Below are positions 16,235-24,324 of a stretch of 64,000 nt of DNA, piece by piece; positions within the stretch are counted from its first letter, which is position 1, and each line of letters opens with the position of its first letter. This stretch comes from Aureisphaera sp963669405 (GTDB lineage: Bacteria > Bacteroidota > Bacteroidia > Flavobacteriales > Flavobacteriaceae). Both the position numbers and the translations under genes were made by a program. The stretch covers positions 186,001-250,000 of the forward strand of contig CAXXHF010000003.1 of the NCBI GenBank assembly GCA_963669405.2, read 5' to 3'. Below the pieces are notes generated by a model. It saw nothing but the letters and a program-made list of their open reading frames with translations. It made no database searches and had not been told where the DNA came from.

Positions 16235-18163
16235 ATGAAGAAAAACTTACTATGGGCATTGACCCTTTGTGTATCCTCAATCATGGTAGCACAAGAATCA
16301 CCAAAAGTAGAACAATTGGACTCGGTATTTATAGATACCAAAGTTCCTTTGGCTCGAAAAAACAGCGGTAAAGTGGTGGTATCCATCACTGCCGAAGACC
16401 TTCAGCAACACATAGGTAAAAGTGTTGCAGCAATTGTAAATGAGGTTTCTGGAATTGAAATCAATGGAAGCCGAAGTAATGACGGGCAAAACCTTGGGTA
16501 TTATGTACGTGGGGGGCGTAACCGTCAAGTAGTAATTATGGTAGATGGGGTTCAGTTAAATGATCCTTCTCAGATAGCCAATGATTATGATTTACGATTG
16601 ATCCCTGCAACAGCAGTGGAATCTATTGAAATTGTTAAAGGAGCTTCCAGTGTATTGTATGGAAGCGGGGCTGCTACGGCAGTTATTAGCATTACAACGA
16701 AACAGGAATCGAAGAAAGCAATTTCTGGAAATCTCACAACGAGTATTGCTACAGATGTTCCTGCTGATTATGATGGGGATAGAGGAGGCAAAATAGAGAA
16801 TTATGCCACTATTAATGGAACGGCAGATAAGTTTATTTATAACCTTAGTTTTAGTAACCGATATACCGATGGACTATCAGCAGTAGCAGCTCCCGAAGGA
16901 GAAGCCAATTTTGAGGCAGATATCTTCAATAGTTTCAATACCAAGCTGGATCTGGGTTATCAAATTACCAAGAACATCACTCTTAAACGTTTTTTTGCCA
17001 CAGATCGCTTTAAAACCGAATTCGATGATTTCAGTTATGTAGATGCAGATTATGTGGGTACTTCAGAACAGATTCGTACCGGAGGAACTTTCCGTTGGAA
17101 ATACAACAAGGGAAGTTTGGTCATTAATGACAGTCATAGCTGGATAGATCGTGAATTTACTTCCTCTTTCCCTTCTAAGTCTGATGCACAGAGCAGTACG
17201 TTTGATGCGTATGCCAGTTACCAAGTAACTAAGGAATTGACTGTTTTGGCTGGGGTAAACGGTAATTTCAGCAAGTTCAATTCATTTTCTGTTCCTTTTG
17301 GCGCTACCGATTTTGTGCAAAATGTGGATGAAGATACAGCCAAGTTTGATATCATAGACCCTTATGCAAACGTAACTTACATTTCCGATTTTGGATTACA
17401 GGTAAGTGCCGGAGCACGATTAAACAATCATAGTAATTACGGAACCCATGTGGTGTATAATGTAAATCCTTCTTATGGATTTGATTTTGGAGACCATAAC
17501 TTAAAGGTTTTGGGTTCTTATAGCACTGCCTATATTACCCCTTCCTTGTTTCAATTGTATGATCCTTTGTATGGTAATGAAGAGCTAGAGCCTGAAGAAA
17601 ATACGACCATTGAAGGAGGGTTGGAATTTACTTCTGGAAAAGACCTTAGAATAAGTGCGGTGTACTTTACACGAAACGAAACCAATTTTGTGGATTTCGT
17701 GACTGTAGATCCTGAGTTGTTCATTTTTCAGTACCAAAACATTACGGATGAGTTTGATACCAGTGGGGTAGAAGTAGAGGTATCTAAACAATTTGGAGAT
17801 TGGTTTAATTTTTCTGCCAATTATACCAATACCCAAGCAGATGATCGTTTTGCCTTACGTATACCAGAGCATAAGGCCAATGCCCGTGTAAGTTATACAC
17901 CAGACACCAAAACCGTGGTTGGATTGAGTTATTTGTATACGAGTGATCGTGATGACACATTTTTTAACCCAGAAACTTTTGCCAGTGAAACGGTAGTACT
18001 GGAAAGTTTTGGTTTGCTGAATTTTTCTATTAGCCGACAGTTTACTGAAAACGTTCGCCTATTTGCTGGAGTAAGCAATATTTTGGACGAAGAATATGAA
18101 GAGCTGTACCGTTTTCAGACCCGTGGAAGGAATTTCCAGTTTGGACTTAACCTAAGTTTTTAA
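16235..18163 (+). CDS. btuB: TonB-dependent vitamin B12 receptor, BtuB-like
   Basis: 642-residue outer-membrane beta barrel. Signal peptide MKKNLLWALTLCVSSIMVAQ; a TonB-box-like DSVFID region; a plug domain (about 45-150) with IVNEVSGIEINGSRSNDG, YVRGGRNRQVVIMVDGVQLND and ESIEIVKGASSVLYGSGAAT; then the barrel, ending in an aromatic-terminated strand (RNFQFGLNLSF). The cobalamin riboswitch in its leader and the divergent BtuFCD-like importer point to B12 or a corrinoid as ligand. The plug lacks the long CarboxypepD extension of SusC-type receptors. Ends at a strong terminator. Confidence 0.9.
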   Translation: MKKNLLWALTLCVSSIMVAQESPKVEQLDSVFIDTKVPLARKNSGKVVVSITAEDLQQHIGKSVAAIVNEVSGIEINGSRSNDGQNLGYYVRGGRNRQVVIMVDGVQLNDPSQIANDYDLRLIPATAVESIEIVKGASSVLYGSGAATAVISITTKQESKKAISGNLTTSIATDVPADYDGDRGGKIENYATINGTADKFIYNLSFSNRYTDGLSAVAAPEGEANFEADIFNSFNTKLDLGYQITKNITLKRFFATDRFKTEFDDFSYVDADYVGTSEQIRTGGTFRWKYNKGSLVINDSHSWIDREFTSSFPSKSDAQSSTFDAYASYQVTKELTVLAGVNGNFSKFNSFSVPFGATDFVQNVDEDTAKFDIIDPYANVTYISDFGLQVSAGARLNNHSNYGTHVVYNVNPSYGFDFGDHNLKVLGSYSTAYITPSLFQLYDPLYGNEELEPEENTTIEGGLEFTSGKDLRISAVYFTRNETNFVDFVTVDPELFIFQYQNITDEFDTSGVEVEVSKQFGDWFNFSANYTNTQADDRFALRIPEHKANARVSYTPDTKTVVGLSYLYTSDRDDTFFNPETFASETVVLESFGLLNFSISRQFTENVRLFAGVSNILDEEYEELYRFQTRGRNFQFGLNLSF

Positions 18164-18191
18164 ACTGCTTAATTCATAATTGTTTGTAATA

Positions 18192-18220
18192 AACCCCAAC
18201 CAAACGGTTGGGGTTTTCTT
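18192..18220 (+). terminator. Rho-independent terminator of btuB
   Basis: Perfect 10-bp stem AACCCCAACC / GGTTGGGGTT, loop AAAC, then TTTCTT. Confidence 0.88.
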
Positions 18221-18556
18221 ATGCCGTTTAACTTCCAATATCATCATAAAAACAGGTGTTGCCATAATAATGGCCCTATGTTGATTTTTGACGGCCAGAA
18301 CATCCAATTAAAAAATAATTGTTACTTGATGAATAAAAAATAAACTGCACCTAACTACGTGTATAGTTCATTGTTAGAGTTTGGTAAGTCCTAATCGGAA
18401 AATTCTCCTAATTTTCCTCAGGCTCGCGCTCTTTTGCTATCTTTAGTCACAAAGCAACGAGCCATACACAAGACCGTTAGTATTTATTAAAGAACAGCCC
18501 GAACAAGCTGAAAAAAAGCGTTAAAGAGAAGTAAGCACATTCAAATATATTTTAAC
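18221..18556. other. Intergenic region before the cassette-like block
   Basis: No gene seen. The right half holds a 130-base element with inverted ends (18351-18480). A TATCTTTA stretch near 18438 resembles the TAnnTTTG box and could promote the following lipoprotein gene, but it is not a full match. Confidence 0.5.
18351..18480. repeat. Imperfect inverted-repeat element (cassette boundary)
   Basis: The left end CTAAC-tac-GTGTAT (18351-18364) mirrors the right end ATACAC-aagacc-GTTAG (18464-18480). The interior has GC-rich patches (AGGCTCGCGCTC). Related CAACG/GTGTAT-containing spacers follow each of the next orphan genes and also the marR gene. Confidence 0.5.
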
Positions 18557-19150
18557 ATGAAAAATCAAATTGTACTATTTTTTGCGTTAGTGATGCTTGG
18601 TGCTTGTAACAGTCCAAGGAAATCTGGTATCACCCAACAACCAACTTTAGCTGATTATCAAGTTGGTGAAAAATGGGTTTGGAAATATAAAGGTGTAACA
18701 ACGGAAGGAGAGGTGCGTTCAGACGGAAAAGATACAAGAGAAATAGTCAATATTAATGGGATTTTAAGTATAACAATTGGAAATGATACCATTCCTGTTA
18801 CTGAAATTGTGAAGCTAGATGAAAGTGAAACACCTAAATATAAATGGCCTCTAGAAGTGGGTAAAAAGTGGAAATATGAGAACAATTGGACAAGTCAAGA
18901 TGGAACAACAGGAAACCAAAGTCAAGATGCTGAGATATTATCATACCAAGAAGAAACAGTAGAAGCTGGAACATTCATGGCCTACACAATTAAATACACA
19001 GGTAAAACAACAAATTCCAGAGGATATAACGCAAATGAAGAGGAGGTTTGGTTGTATTCACCAGAAGTAAAAAATTTTATTAAACTCACTCAAACTCAAG
19101 GTGATTTTTTTTACGTAGAGGAGTTAATTGAATATTCAAAACCAGAATAA
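18557..19150 (+). CDS. Lipoprotein of unknown function
   Basis: 197 residues; leader MKNQIVLFFALVMLGAC gives lipidated Cys17. The mature part is beta-rich with WVWKYKGVTTEGEV and WPLEVGKKWKYENNW, repeating the VG(E/K)KW pattern, then a C-terminal VEELIEYSKPE. The layout recalls families of small envelope proteins with GxxW repeats, but I do not assign one. First of three orphan genes separated by inverted-repeat spacers; nothing links it to the btuB gene upstream. Confidence 0.65.
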   Translation: MKNQIVLFFALVMLGACNSPRKSGITQQPTLADYQVGEKWVWKYKGVTTEGEVRSDGKDTREIVNINGILSITIGNDTIPVTEIVKLDESETPKYKWPLEVGKKWKYENNWTSQDGTTGNQSQDAEILSYQEETVEAGTFMAYTIKYTGKTTNSRGYNANEEEVWLYSPEVKNFIKLTQTQGDFFYVEELIEYSKPE

Positions 19151-19257
19151 ATCGAAATGGTAAAAACAAAATAAAACCGAGAGAATAAAGGCGGTAATTA
19201 CTCGTATCCTCGTAACTACACTTATACCAAACCGTTGTAAGCCATTAAAAAACGAAC

Positions 19258-19794
19258 GTGAAAGAATTTTTAAAGAAAATAAAACTTATTGAACATTTGA
19301 CAACAGATATTGAGATTCAAAAAAATGAATTTGTGTCAAAACTTAAACAACACGTAGATCAAGGAAGTACAGGAATGTTTTCTGACACTTTTGATTTTTT
19401 TTCTTCAAGTGAAAATGAATATAAGGGACAAGTTGGATATGAAGGATTCAAAATAAAGAGAAGAAGAAAAATTTTCGATATGAATATGAATTTAGCGGTT
19501 GCTAGCGGGACTTATAGGCAGAATAATGAAAAGTTAATAATTGAGACCGAAATAAATGGATTTAATGGAATGATGATTCCATTTTATGTATTTGCAATTT
19601 TATTTTATTCCATATTTATTGGAGCATTTTTTATGACTGATAATTTTGAAGGAAATGGTGCTGGATTTGCATTACCATTTATATTTATCCACGCTGCTTT
19701 TATGTTTGGAATTCCTTATTTTATAATGAGAAGAAGCACAAAAAGAATGAAACATGAATTAGAGCGTGAATTCTATTATATGACAAAAAAATAA
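19258..19794 (+). CDS. Membrane-anchored hypothetical protein
   Basis: 178 residues from a GTG start. The first 110 residues are soluble and polar (KKIKLIEHLTTDIEIQKNEF, later EGFKIKRRRKIFDMNMNLAVASG). Two membrane helices follow: about 107-125 (MMIPFYVFAILFYSIFIGAFF) and 137-156, then a basic tail (RRSTKRMKHELEREFYYMTKK). No family recognised. The region is more AT-rich than the core genes nearby. It lies in the cassette-like block. Confidence 0.55.
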   Translation: MKEFLKKIKLIEHLTTDIEIQKNEFVSKLKQHVDQGSTGMFSDTFDFFSSSENEYKGQVGYEGFKIKRRRKIFDMNMNLAVASGTYRQNNEKLIIETEINGFNGMMIPFYVFAILFYSIFIGAFFMTDNFEGNGAGFALPFIFIHAAFMFGIPYFIMRRSTKRMKHELEREFYYMTKK

Positions 19795-19905
19795 CGGCTC
19801 ACAACAACGACTATAGTCCATTGTGGCAAAGAGTTAAAGCAAATTTTAATTAATAAAATACGGCTGAATTCGTTGTAAAGCATTATACAGACAGCACTTC
19901 TTTAC
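19795..19905. repeat. Cassette-type spacer with inverted ends
   Basis: Spacer between two orphan genes: ACAACG near its left end (about 19803) mirrors CGTTGT near its right end (19871-19876), with GGCTCACAACAACG and TTATACAGACAG flanks related to the 18351-18480 element. Confidence 0.4.
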
Positions 19906-20313
19906 ATGAGGAAAGTAGTTTTAATAACCATTTCGCTAATAGGAATAATGTATTGCTTCCGATTTGGATACATCTGGACATCTTATACACATGGCGGACA
20001 ATTGTTGGGAGTTCCATTTGCTGTACTCATTATAGGATTAACGATTTCTTTTTTCCTTTCAACTAAAGCAAATACAAAACGAAAGATTTTTGGCGCGACT
20101 TGTTTAATTTTTATGAGTCTGACAGGATTTAGTCTTACCATAGAATTTATTAGAAAAACAATGAAAGATTATTTCAAATTCCTCTATTACGAACCCGAGG
20201 GTTGGGTTAATGAAATATTATTTGGTTGGATATTAATTGGAATTGTATTGTATTATGGAAACGAGTATCTATATAAAAAACAGGGAACAAATAATAACTT
20301 ATTTAACCAATAA
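19906..20313 (+). CDS. Small membrane protein of unknown function
   Basis: 135 residues with about four membrane helices: 3-22 (KVVLITISLIGIMYCF), 34-51 (LLGVPFAVLIIGLTISFF), 61-82 and 105-122 (EILFGWILIGIVLYYG). Short charged loops and a polar tail (YKKQGTNNNLFNQ). No family recognised. Third orphan gene of the cassette-like block, ending at a weak hairpin. Confidence 0.55.
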   Translation: MRKVVLITISLIGIMYCFRFGYIWTSYTHGGQLLGVPFAVLIIGLTISFFLSTKANTKRKIFGATCLIFMSLTGFSLTIEFIRKTMKDYFKFLYYEPEGWVNEILFGWILIGIVLYYGNEYLYKKQGTNNNLFNQ

Positions 20314-20316
20314 CTG

Positions 20317-20339
20317 ACGGTTATACGAGACCGTTTTTA
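20317..20339 (+). terminator. Weak terminator
   Basis: Short stem ACGGT / ACCGT with an 8-base loop and a TTTTTA run directly after the membrane-protein stop. Confidence 0.5.
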
Positions 20340-20353
20340 TTTCATTAAAGCAA

Positions 20354-20386
20354 GACCTCTTATAGCTCTGGTTAATTAAAGAGGTC
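20354..20386 (-). terminator. Inverted repeat downstream of the SDR gene
   Basis: GACCTCTT / AAGAGGTC, an 8-bp perfect arm extended by wobble pairs, loop 17 bases. It lies just after the minus-strand SDR stop. The T run is poor, so this may be an attenuator or processing site. Confidence 0.4.
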
Positions 20387-20398
20387 CTGCAAATGCTG

Positions 20399-21124
20399 CT
20401 ACCAAGCTATCTCTTCTCCCTCGTGAATAAACTTGCCAGTAAAGTCAGCAGACGCTAAACTCACTGAAGTCTTTGCACCTTCCGATGCCTCTAATGGAGC
20501 ATTCTGTCCTCCTAATTCGGTTTTTACCCACCCTGGATGTGCTGAATTCACTTTGATGTTTGTATCCTTCAAAGCTGCTGCTAAATGTACGGTGAATGAA
20601 TTAAGGGCAGACTTAGATGCATTGTAAGCGAATGGCTTAATACCACTCCAAGGCGAGGTTTCATCGCTCTGCACTGTATTAGATCCTAAAATACTTGAAA
20701 CATTGATAATATTTCCCGATTCGCTTTTCTTGAGTAGGGGCAGTAACTTTTGTGTAAGATTCACCAGGCTAAAGAAGTTTACATCAAATGTTTCCCTCAG
20801 TACTTCTGCTTTCACAATTTCCGAAGTGTTTACACCCATAGGTTCCCCACCGTGCATGATACCTGCATTATTAACCAGGATATCAAGTTTTCCGTAGGTA
20901 GAATCAATGTGCTGAACTAAGGCATCTACTTCAGCTTTGCTGGTCACCTCAAGTTGTACAGATTTCACATCCAGTCCTTCATCGTTCAATTTTTGAACTG
21001 CCGCAGTGCCTCTTTCCTTGTTTCTGGAAGCCATCAACACAGTTGCACCTTCTTTTGCCAATTGTCGAGCAGTTTCTAGGCCTAGACCTTTATTTGCTCC
21101 AGTTACTAATGCTATTCTATTCAT
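20399..21124 (-). CDS. Short-chain dehydrogenase/reductase
   Basis: 241-residue classical SDR with an NAD(P)-binding Rossmann fold. The cofactor motif is TGANKGLG (8-15), NNAG is at 85-88, the catalytic residues are Ser143/144, Tyr167 and Lys171 (YNASK). Asn/Lys after TGA and the RNKER motif (34-38) favour NADP. These resemble carbonyl reductases. Substrate unknown. It is divergent from the LysR-type regulator 96 bp away, the usual arrangement for a regulator and its target, so control by that protein is likely. Confidence 0.85.
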   Translation of the reverse strand: MNRIALVTGANKGLGLETARQLAKEGATVLMASRNKERGTAAVQKLNDEGLDVKSVQLEVTSKAEVDALVQHIDSTYGKLDILVNNAGIMHGGEPMGVNTSEIVKAEVLRETFDVNFFSLVNLTQKLLPLLKKSESGNIINVSSILGSNTVQSDETSPWSGIKPFAYNASKSALNSFTVHLAAALKDTNIKVNSAHPGWVKTELGGQNAPLEASEGAKTSVSLASADFTGKFIHEGEEIAW

Positions 21125-21220
21125 TTGACTATGATTTTAAATTATGAAGCAATATTAGAACATTAGTGATATTAATTGAAATAGCTTATTTTGCATCATG
21201 ATATAAATATTTTGATAACT

Positions 21221-22126
21221 ATGGTCAATCTGGAATGGTACAGAACCTTTAAAGCCGTTTACAAGCACCGTAATTACTCTAAAGCTGCAGAAGAATTGTT
21301 TATAAGTCAACCGGCTGTCAGCAATCAAATGAATATGCTTGAGGCCTACGTTGGCCATAAATTATTCACAAGAAAATCGAAAGGTGTAGAAGCTACAGAG
21401 AATGCTAAATTCTTGAATAACCTGATTATTGAATCCCTTGACACTTTAGAAGAAGTGGAATCGATGTACAGTAGGAGCGTAAAGAAAGAAGAAAAACTAT
21501 ATGTTTTAGGGATTAGTGAACATTTGTATAAGAGTTTCCTTTCCAACAAACTAACACGCTTTAAACATGTAAGTATTCGATTTGAAGAAATAAATGAGGA
21601 ATTATTTGATCTTGTAAATCAACAAAAAATTGATGCGGCAATCATACACCAAGAAGTGGAGACCTTTGATATAGTCTCATACAAGATTCTAAGTTCTCCT
21701 TTGGTAGTTGTTGGACACCCCAATATGGATACAACTGAACTTGATAAACACATCAAGAATGAAGATCAACGCAAAATTCAGCATTGGTTAGAACAGCAAA
21801 TCTGGTTCTCACATATGTCTACTAACCCTTTTATAAAGTTGTTCTGGCTGCATTGCTTCAATAAGAAAAGGCCTAAAGTTTTCACGAACTACATCATTCC
21901 TAATGAATACTTCATGCTTCAAGAACTGACCAAATCTGATGGGATTTGTGTCACTTTATTGGAAAATGCCAAAGAGTTTCTTGAAAATGGATCCCTAAAG
22001 CTCATCTGGCAATCAAGTTCATACCCAGAAAGGAATTATTATTTGATTGCACACAAAAAGCAAAAGAACTTTTTTGAGTTGCTGAAAAATCAAATCGGGA
22101 ATAACGAAGCACAACAAGAACTATAA
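21221..22126 (+). CDS. LysR-family transcriptional regulator
   Basis: About 301 residues from ATG 21221 (MVNLEWYRTFKAVYKHRNYSKAAEELFISQPAVSNQMNMLE is the winged helix-turn-helix; the residues are listed only to about 40). The earlier frame opening at 21191 is not needed. The effector-binding domain follows (SHMSTNPFIKLFWLHCF, YIIPNEYFMLQELTKSDGI). It is divergent from the SDR gene and probably controls it and itself through the 96-bp shared region. Inducer unknown. Confidence 0.85.
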   Translation: MVNLEWYRTFKAVYKHRNYSKAAEELFISQPAVSNQMNMLEAYVGHKLFTRKSKGVEATENAKFLNNLIIESLDTLEEVESMYSRSVKKEEKLYVLGISEHLYKSFLSNKLTRFKHVSIRFEEINEELFDLVNQQKIDAAIIHQEVETFDIVSYKILSSPLVVVGHPNMDTTELDKHIKNEDQRKIQHWLEQQIWFSHMSTNPFIKLFWLHCFNKKRPKVFTNYIIPNEYFMLQELTKSDGICVTLLENAKEFLENGSLKLIWQSSSYPERNYYLIAHKKQKNFFELLKNQIGNNEAQQEL

Positions 22127-22306
22127 ATAATTGCTTATTCTCCCCACTTCTGAAAATTAACAACTTTAATCCCCGTAGCTTAACGCAAAACAAGTCTGAC
22201 CATGCTACTCACTTTACCCCCGTGACCAGCGTATATCATTTGACAAAGAATGAACGAAAGAACTCAAGAAATTATCACATCTCTCTAAAAATATTTTGAT
22301 AAATGA

Positions 22307-22336
22307 TTGTTTAGTTAGGATTCCTTACTATATTTG
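22307..22336 (+). promoter_or_regulatory. Promoter of the thioredoxin-like operon
   Basis: TTG (22307-22309), 19 bases, then TATATTTG (22329-22336): a very good flavobacterial promoter. It overlaps the palindrome at 22312-22330, so a bound repressor would block it. Confidence 0.75.
22312..22330. promoter_or_regulatory. Palindromic operator candidate
   Basis: TAGTTAGGATTCCTTACTA is a 19-bp palindrome with eight of nine pairs matched. It sits between the -33 and -7 boxes. A close copy is at 22621-22639 and a diverged one near 23663-23678 before marR, so the MarR protein of the same cluster is the likely ligand (inference). Confidence 0.6.
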
Positions 22337-22371
22337 CATAGCAATAATGCAATAACTTAATATAATTCATA

Positions 22372-22605
22372 ATGAGTAAATCAATTTTTTATCACGCGGG
22401 TTGTCCAGTTTGTATAAGTGCAGAACAGGACATCGTTAACCTAATCGGAGCTGAAAATGTAGAAATAGTTCACATTGGCGAAGACAAATCCAAAATTTCT
22501 GAAGCAGAAAATGCAGGAGTCAAATCTGTTCCAGCCTTGGTAACACCAACAGGAAATACATTGCACATTAACTTTGGCGCTTCAATAGCCGATGTAAGGG
22601 GCTAA
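22372..22605 (+). CDS. Thioredoxin-like CxxC protein
   Basis: 77 residues, cytosolic. The fold begins KSIFYHAGCPVCISAEQDI with the redox pair Cys11-Cys14, and has SVPALVTPTGNTLHINFG, in which the cis-Pro of thioredoxins (VPA) is recognisable. It is shorter than thioredoxin (about 105) and closer to glutaredoxin-type or thioredoxin-family small proteins. First gene of the cluster, with a strong promoter and an overlapping operator. Reduction of a disulphide or metal handling are possible roles; the partner is unknown. Confidence 0.78.
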   Translation: MSKSIFYHAGCPVCISAEQDIVNLIGAENVEIVHIGEDKSKISEAENAGVKSVPALVTPTGNTLHINFGASIADVRG

Positions 22606-22620
22606 AAAATTTAAACTATT

Positions 22621-22653
22621 TAGTTAGGACTCCTTATTTTATGGGGTCCTAAC
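22621..22653 (+). promoter_or_regulatory. Second operator copy / hairpin
   Basis: TAGTTAGGACTCCTTATTT repeats the 22312-22330 operator with its right arm diverged. As RNA, GTTAGGACTCC (22623-22633) pairs with GGGGTCCTAAC (22643-22653), an 11-bp stem with a 9-base loop and no T run. It lies between the thioredoxin-like gene and the next, so it could be an operator, an attenuator or a processing site. Confidence 0.5.
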
Positions 22654-22669
22654 TTCTAAAACCAAAAAG

Positions 22670-23392
22670 ATGAAAACTATATTAATAATATTTACAATAA
22701 CAATACTATTTGGTACAACAAGTGCTTGTGCTCAAGAAAGCAAATACAATAATGAAAACTTTGCCATTAAAGACGTTCGTGTTACGAACAAGACAGATTT
22801 AGGCATAACCGTTTGGGAAATAGAAGTCAGTGGTATCGCAGGAAAAACAACTCCCACCAAAGCAGGACAATTGGATGGCGCACCAGTTTTGGGTTATGTA
22901 TTCCCTACAAGTTTAGAACCAACAGATGTAGGTTTTAGTGAATCTGAAGGAATTGTAGCACTTGCACTTACATCACATCCCGATTTTGATGACACACCAC
23001 TTTGGGACGAAAACAACGATAAAATTTTTGATAATGATGGCCTTGTTTGGCATCCGCATTGGGTTGTATTGACCAAAGATGATAGAGTTGCTGGCGGACT
23101 ATCTGTAAAGCAATTTAAAAAGGCAGATAAAACCGTGGTTTTGCCACCAACAAACCCAGGAATGCCTATGTATATGGATTCACCAGGTTATCCGGTTACT
23201 ACCAAAAATAATGTTATAAGGGTTGTCGTACCAAATTATCGTATGAACAATCAAACAGATTTTAGCTATGATGGAGTAACAGCATTTATGCGAGTAAATA
23301 CGAGTAATGAAAACCTGCCGATGCTTGGGGTTTACGAAATTTTTAGTGTTGCAAGTGGAGATTTGTCCTTGCCATACAAAGTAAAAAACTAA
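22670..23392 (+). CDS. Exported hypothetical protein
   Basis: 240 residues. Signal peptide MKTILIIFTITILFGTTSACAQ. The mature part is beta-rich, with an acidic, Asp-rich stretch (PDFDDTPLWDENNDKIFDND, about 104-123) that looks like a calcium-binding segment, followed by WHPHWVVLTKD with two His residues that could bind a metal. I do not recognise a family. It lies between the thioredoxin-like and DUF2024 genes, four bases before the latter, and is probably part of the redox-regulated operon. The substrate is unknown. Confidence 0.65.
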   Translation: MKTILIIFTITILFGTTSACAQESKYNNENFAIKDVRVTNKTDLGITVWEIEVSGIAGKTTPTKAGQLDGAPVLGYVFPTSLEPTDVGFSESEGIVALALTSHPDFDDTPLWDENNDKIFDNDGLVWHPHWVVLTKDDRVAGGLSVKQFKKADKTVVLPPTNPGMPMYMDSPGYPVTTKNNVIRVVVPNYRMNNQTDFSYDGVTAFMRVNTSNENLPMLGVYEIFSVASGDLSLPYKVKN

Positions 23393-23396
23393 TACA

Positions 23397-23660
23397 ATGA
23401 AAGTAGCAGTTTGGGATACATATGTAAAAAGGGAAGATGGTAACTTGATGCATTTTGACATTCTAGTTCCTGATCATGTAACCACGAAGCAAGTCATATT
23501 TGATTTTGGAAAGGATTATCTGAAAACAAAATCTTTTAGAACAGGGCAATTGACCTCAAATGAATGTCGCCTATGCCATATAGAACAGGCAACAGAAGCA
23601 ATAATTTCTTCAATTCAAAAACAGGGTTATTTCATAATCGAAATGGAAAATTGCAATTAA
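23397..23660 (+). CDS. DUF2024-family protein
   Basis: 87 residues matching DUF2024: MKVAVWDTYVKREDGNLMHFDILVP at the start, the Cys/His string NECRLCHIEQA (55-65) and the C-terminal IQKQGYFIIEMENCN. The fold is a small alpha-beta domain; no reaction is known. Two Cys and one His in a CxxCH arrangement could bind zinc or react with oxidants. It follows the exported protein by four bases and precedes the marR promoter. Confidence 0.8.
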   Translation: MKVAVWDTYVKREDGNLMHFDILVPDHVTTKQVIFDFGKDYLKTKSFRTGQLTSNECRLCHIEQATEAIISSIQKQGYFIIEMENCN

Positions 23661-23683
23661 ATTAATTAGGATTACTAACTTTG
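23651..23683 (+). promoter_or_regulatory. Promoter of the marR gene
   Basis: TTG (23651-23653), 22 bases, then TAACTTTG (23676-23683). The spacer holds TTAATTAGGATTACTAA, a diverged copy of the operator palindrome. The predicted start (about 23689) falls inside the terminator stem that follows. Confidence 0.55.
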
Positions 23684-23712
23684 CCTGTCGATAATTTGCG
23701 ACAGGCTTTTTT
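23684..23712 (+). terminator. Rho-independent terminator before marR
   Basis: Perfect 8-bp stem GCCTGTCG / CGACAGGC, loop ATAATTTG, then TTTTTT up to the marR ATG. It should end the DUF2024 transcript. Confidence 0.8.
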
Positions 23713-24324
23713 ATGAAGAAAAGTTCATTTAACCCAGCTCAGCAAGAAAAGGATATTTCAAGCAAAATCGTTGCAGGAATGGAACGGGTTTCAGAAGTAT
23801 TTAAAATCTTGCTATGGGAAAAAGCAAAAGTAGTTGGTTTAAGTCCAATTCAAATTCAGCTATTAATTTTCATTGCTTTTCACAAACAAGAATTGTGTAA
23901 TGTAAGCCATCTTGCCAAAGAGTTTAATGTTACCAAACCTACCATAAGCGATGCAATAAGAGTGTTGGACAAGAAAGGAATGGTAGCAAAAGACTATTCA
24001 TCATCAGATAACCGTAGTTATTCAATACAGTTGACCGAATTAGGAAAAGAATTGGTAATAGAAACTAACGGTTTTGCAAATCCACTTAAAAAACAAATAG
24101 ATAAATTCAACGAAAACGAACTGGAAAGTCTATTCAGCACTTTAAGTGAACTGATTTACAAATTGAATATCAGTGGAATATTAAATGTTCAACGTACATG
24201 CTACGGTTGCAAGTTCTATCAAAAAAATGAGGGATCTGATTATTGTAACCTACTTCATAAGGAATTGATGACGAATGAAATTCGGTTGGATTGTCCTGAA
24301 TATGAAGAAAAAGCCATTGGCTAA
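23713..24324 (+). CDS. MarR-family regulator with C-terminal Cys cluster
   Basis: 203 residues. The winged helix (about 45-115) carries NVSHLAKEFNVTKPTISDAIR and VLDKKGMVAKDYSSSDNRS, the usual MarR recognition helix and wing. The C-terminus adds Cys163, Cys166, Cys178 and Cys194 (C-x2-C-x11-C-x15-C), a metal or Fe-S cluster pattern not in ordinary MarR proteins. Cys62 also lies near the dimer core. It probably represses the thioredoxin-like operon and itself through the TTAGTTAGGA palindromes, releasing DNA on oxidation or cluster loss. Sensor chemistry is inference. Confidence 0.82.
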   Translation: MKKSSFNPAQQEKDISSKIVAGMERVSEVFKILLWEKAKVVGLSPIQIQLLIFIAFHKQELCNVSHLAKEFNVTKPTISDAIRVLDKKGMVAKDYSSSDNRSYSIQLTELGKELVIETNGFANPLKKQIDKFNENELESLFSTLSELIYKLNISGILNVQRTCYGCKFYQKNEGSDYCNLLHKELMTNEIRLDCPEYEEKAIG

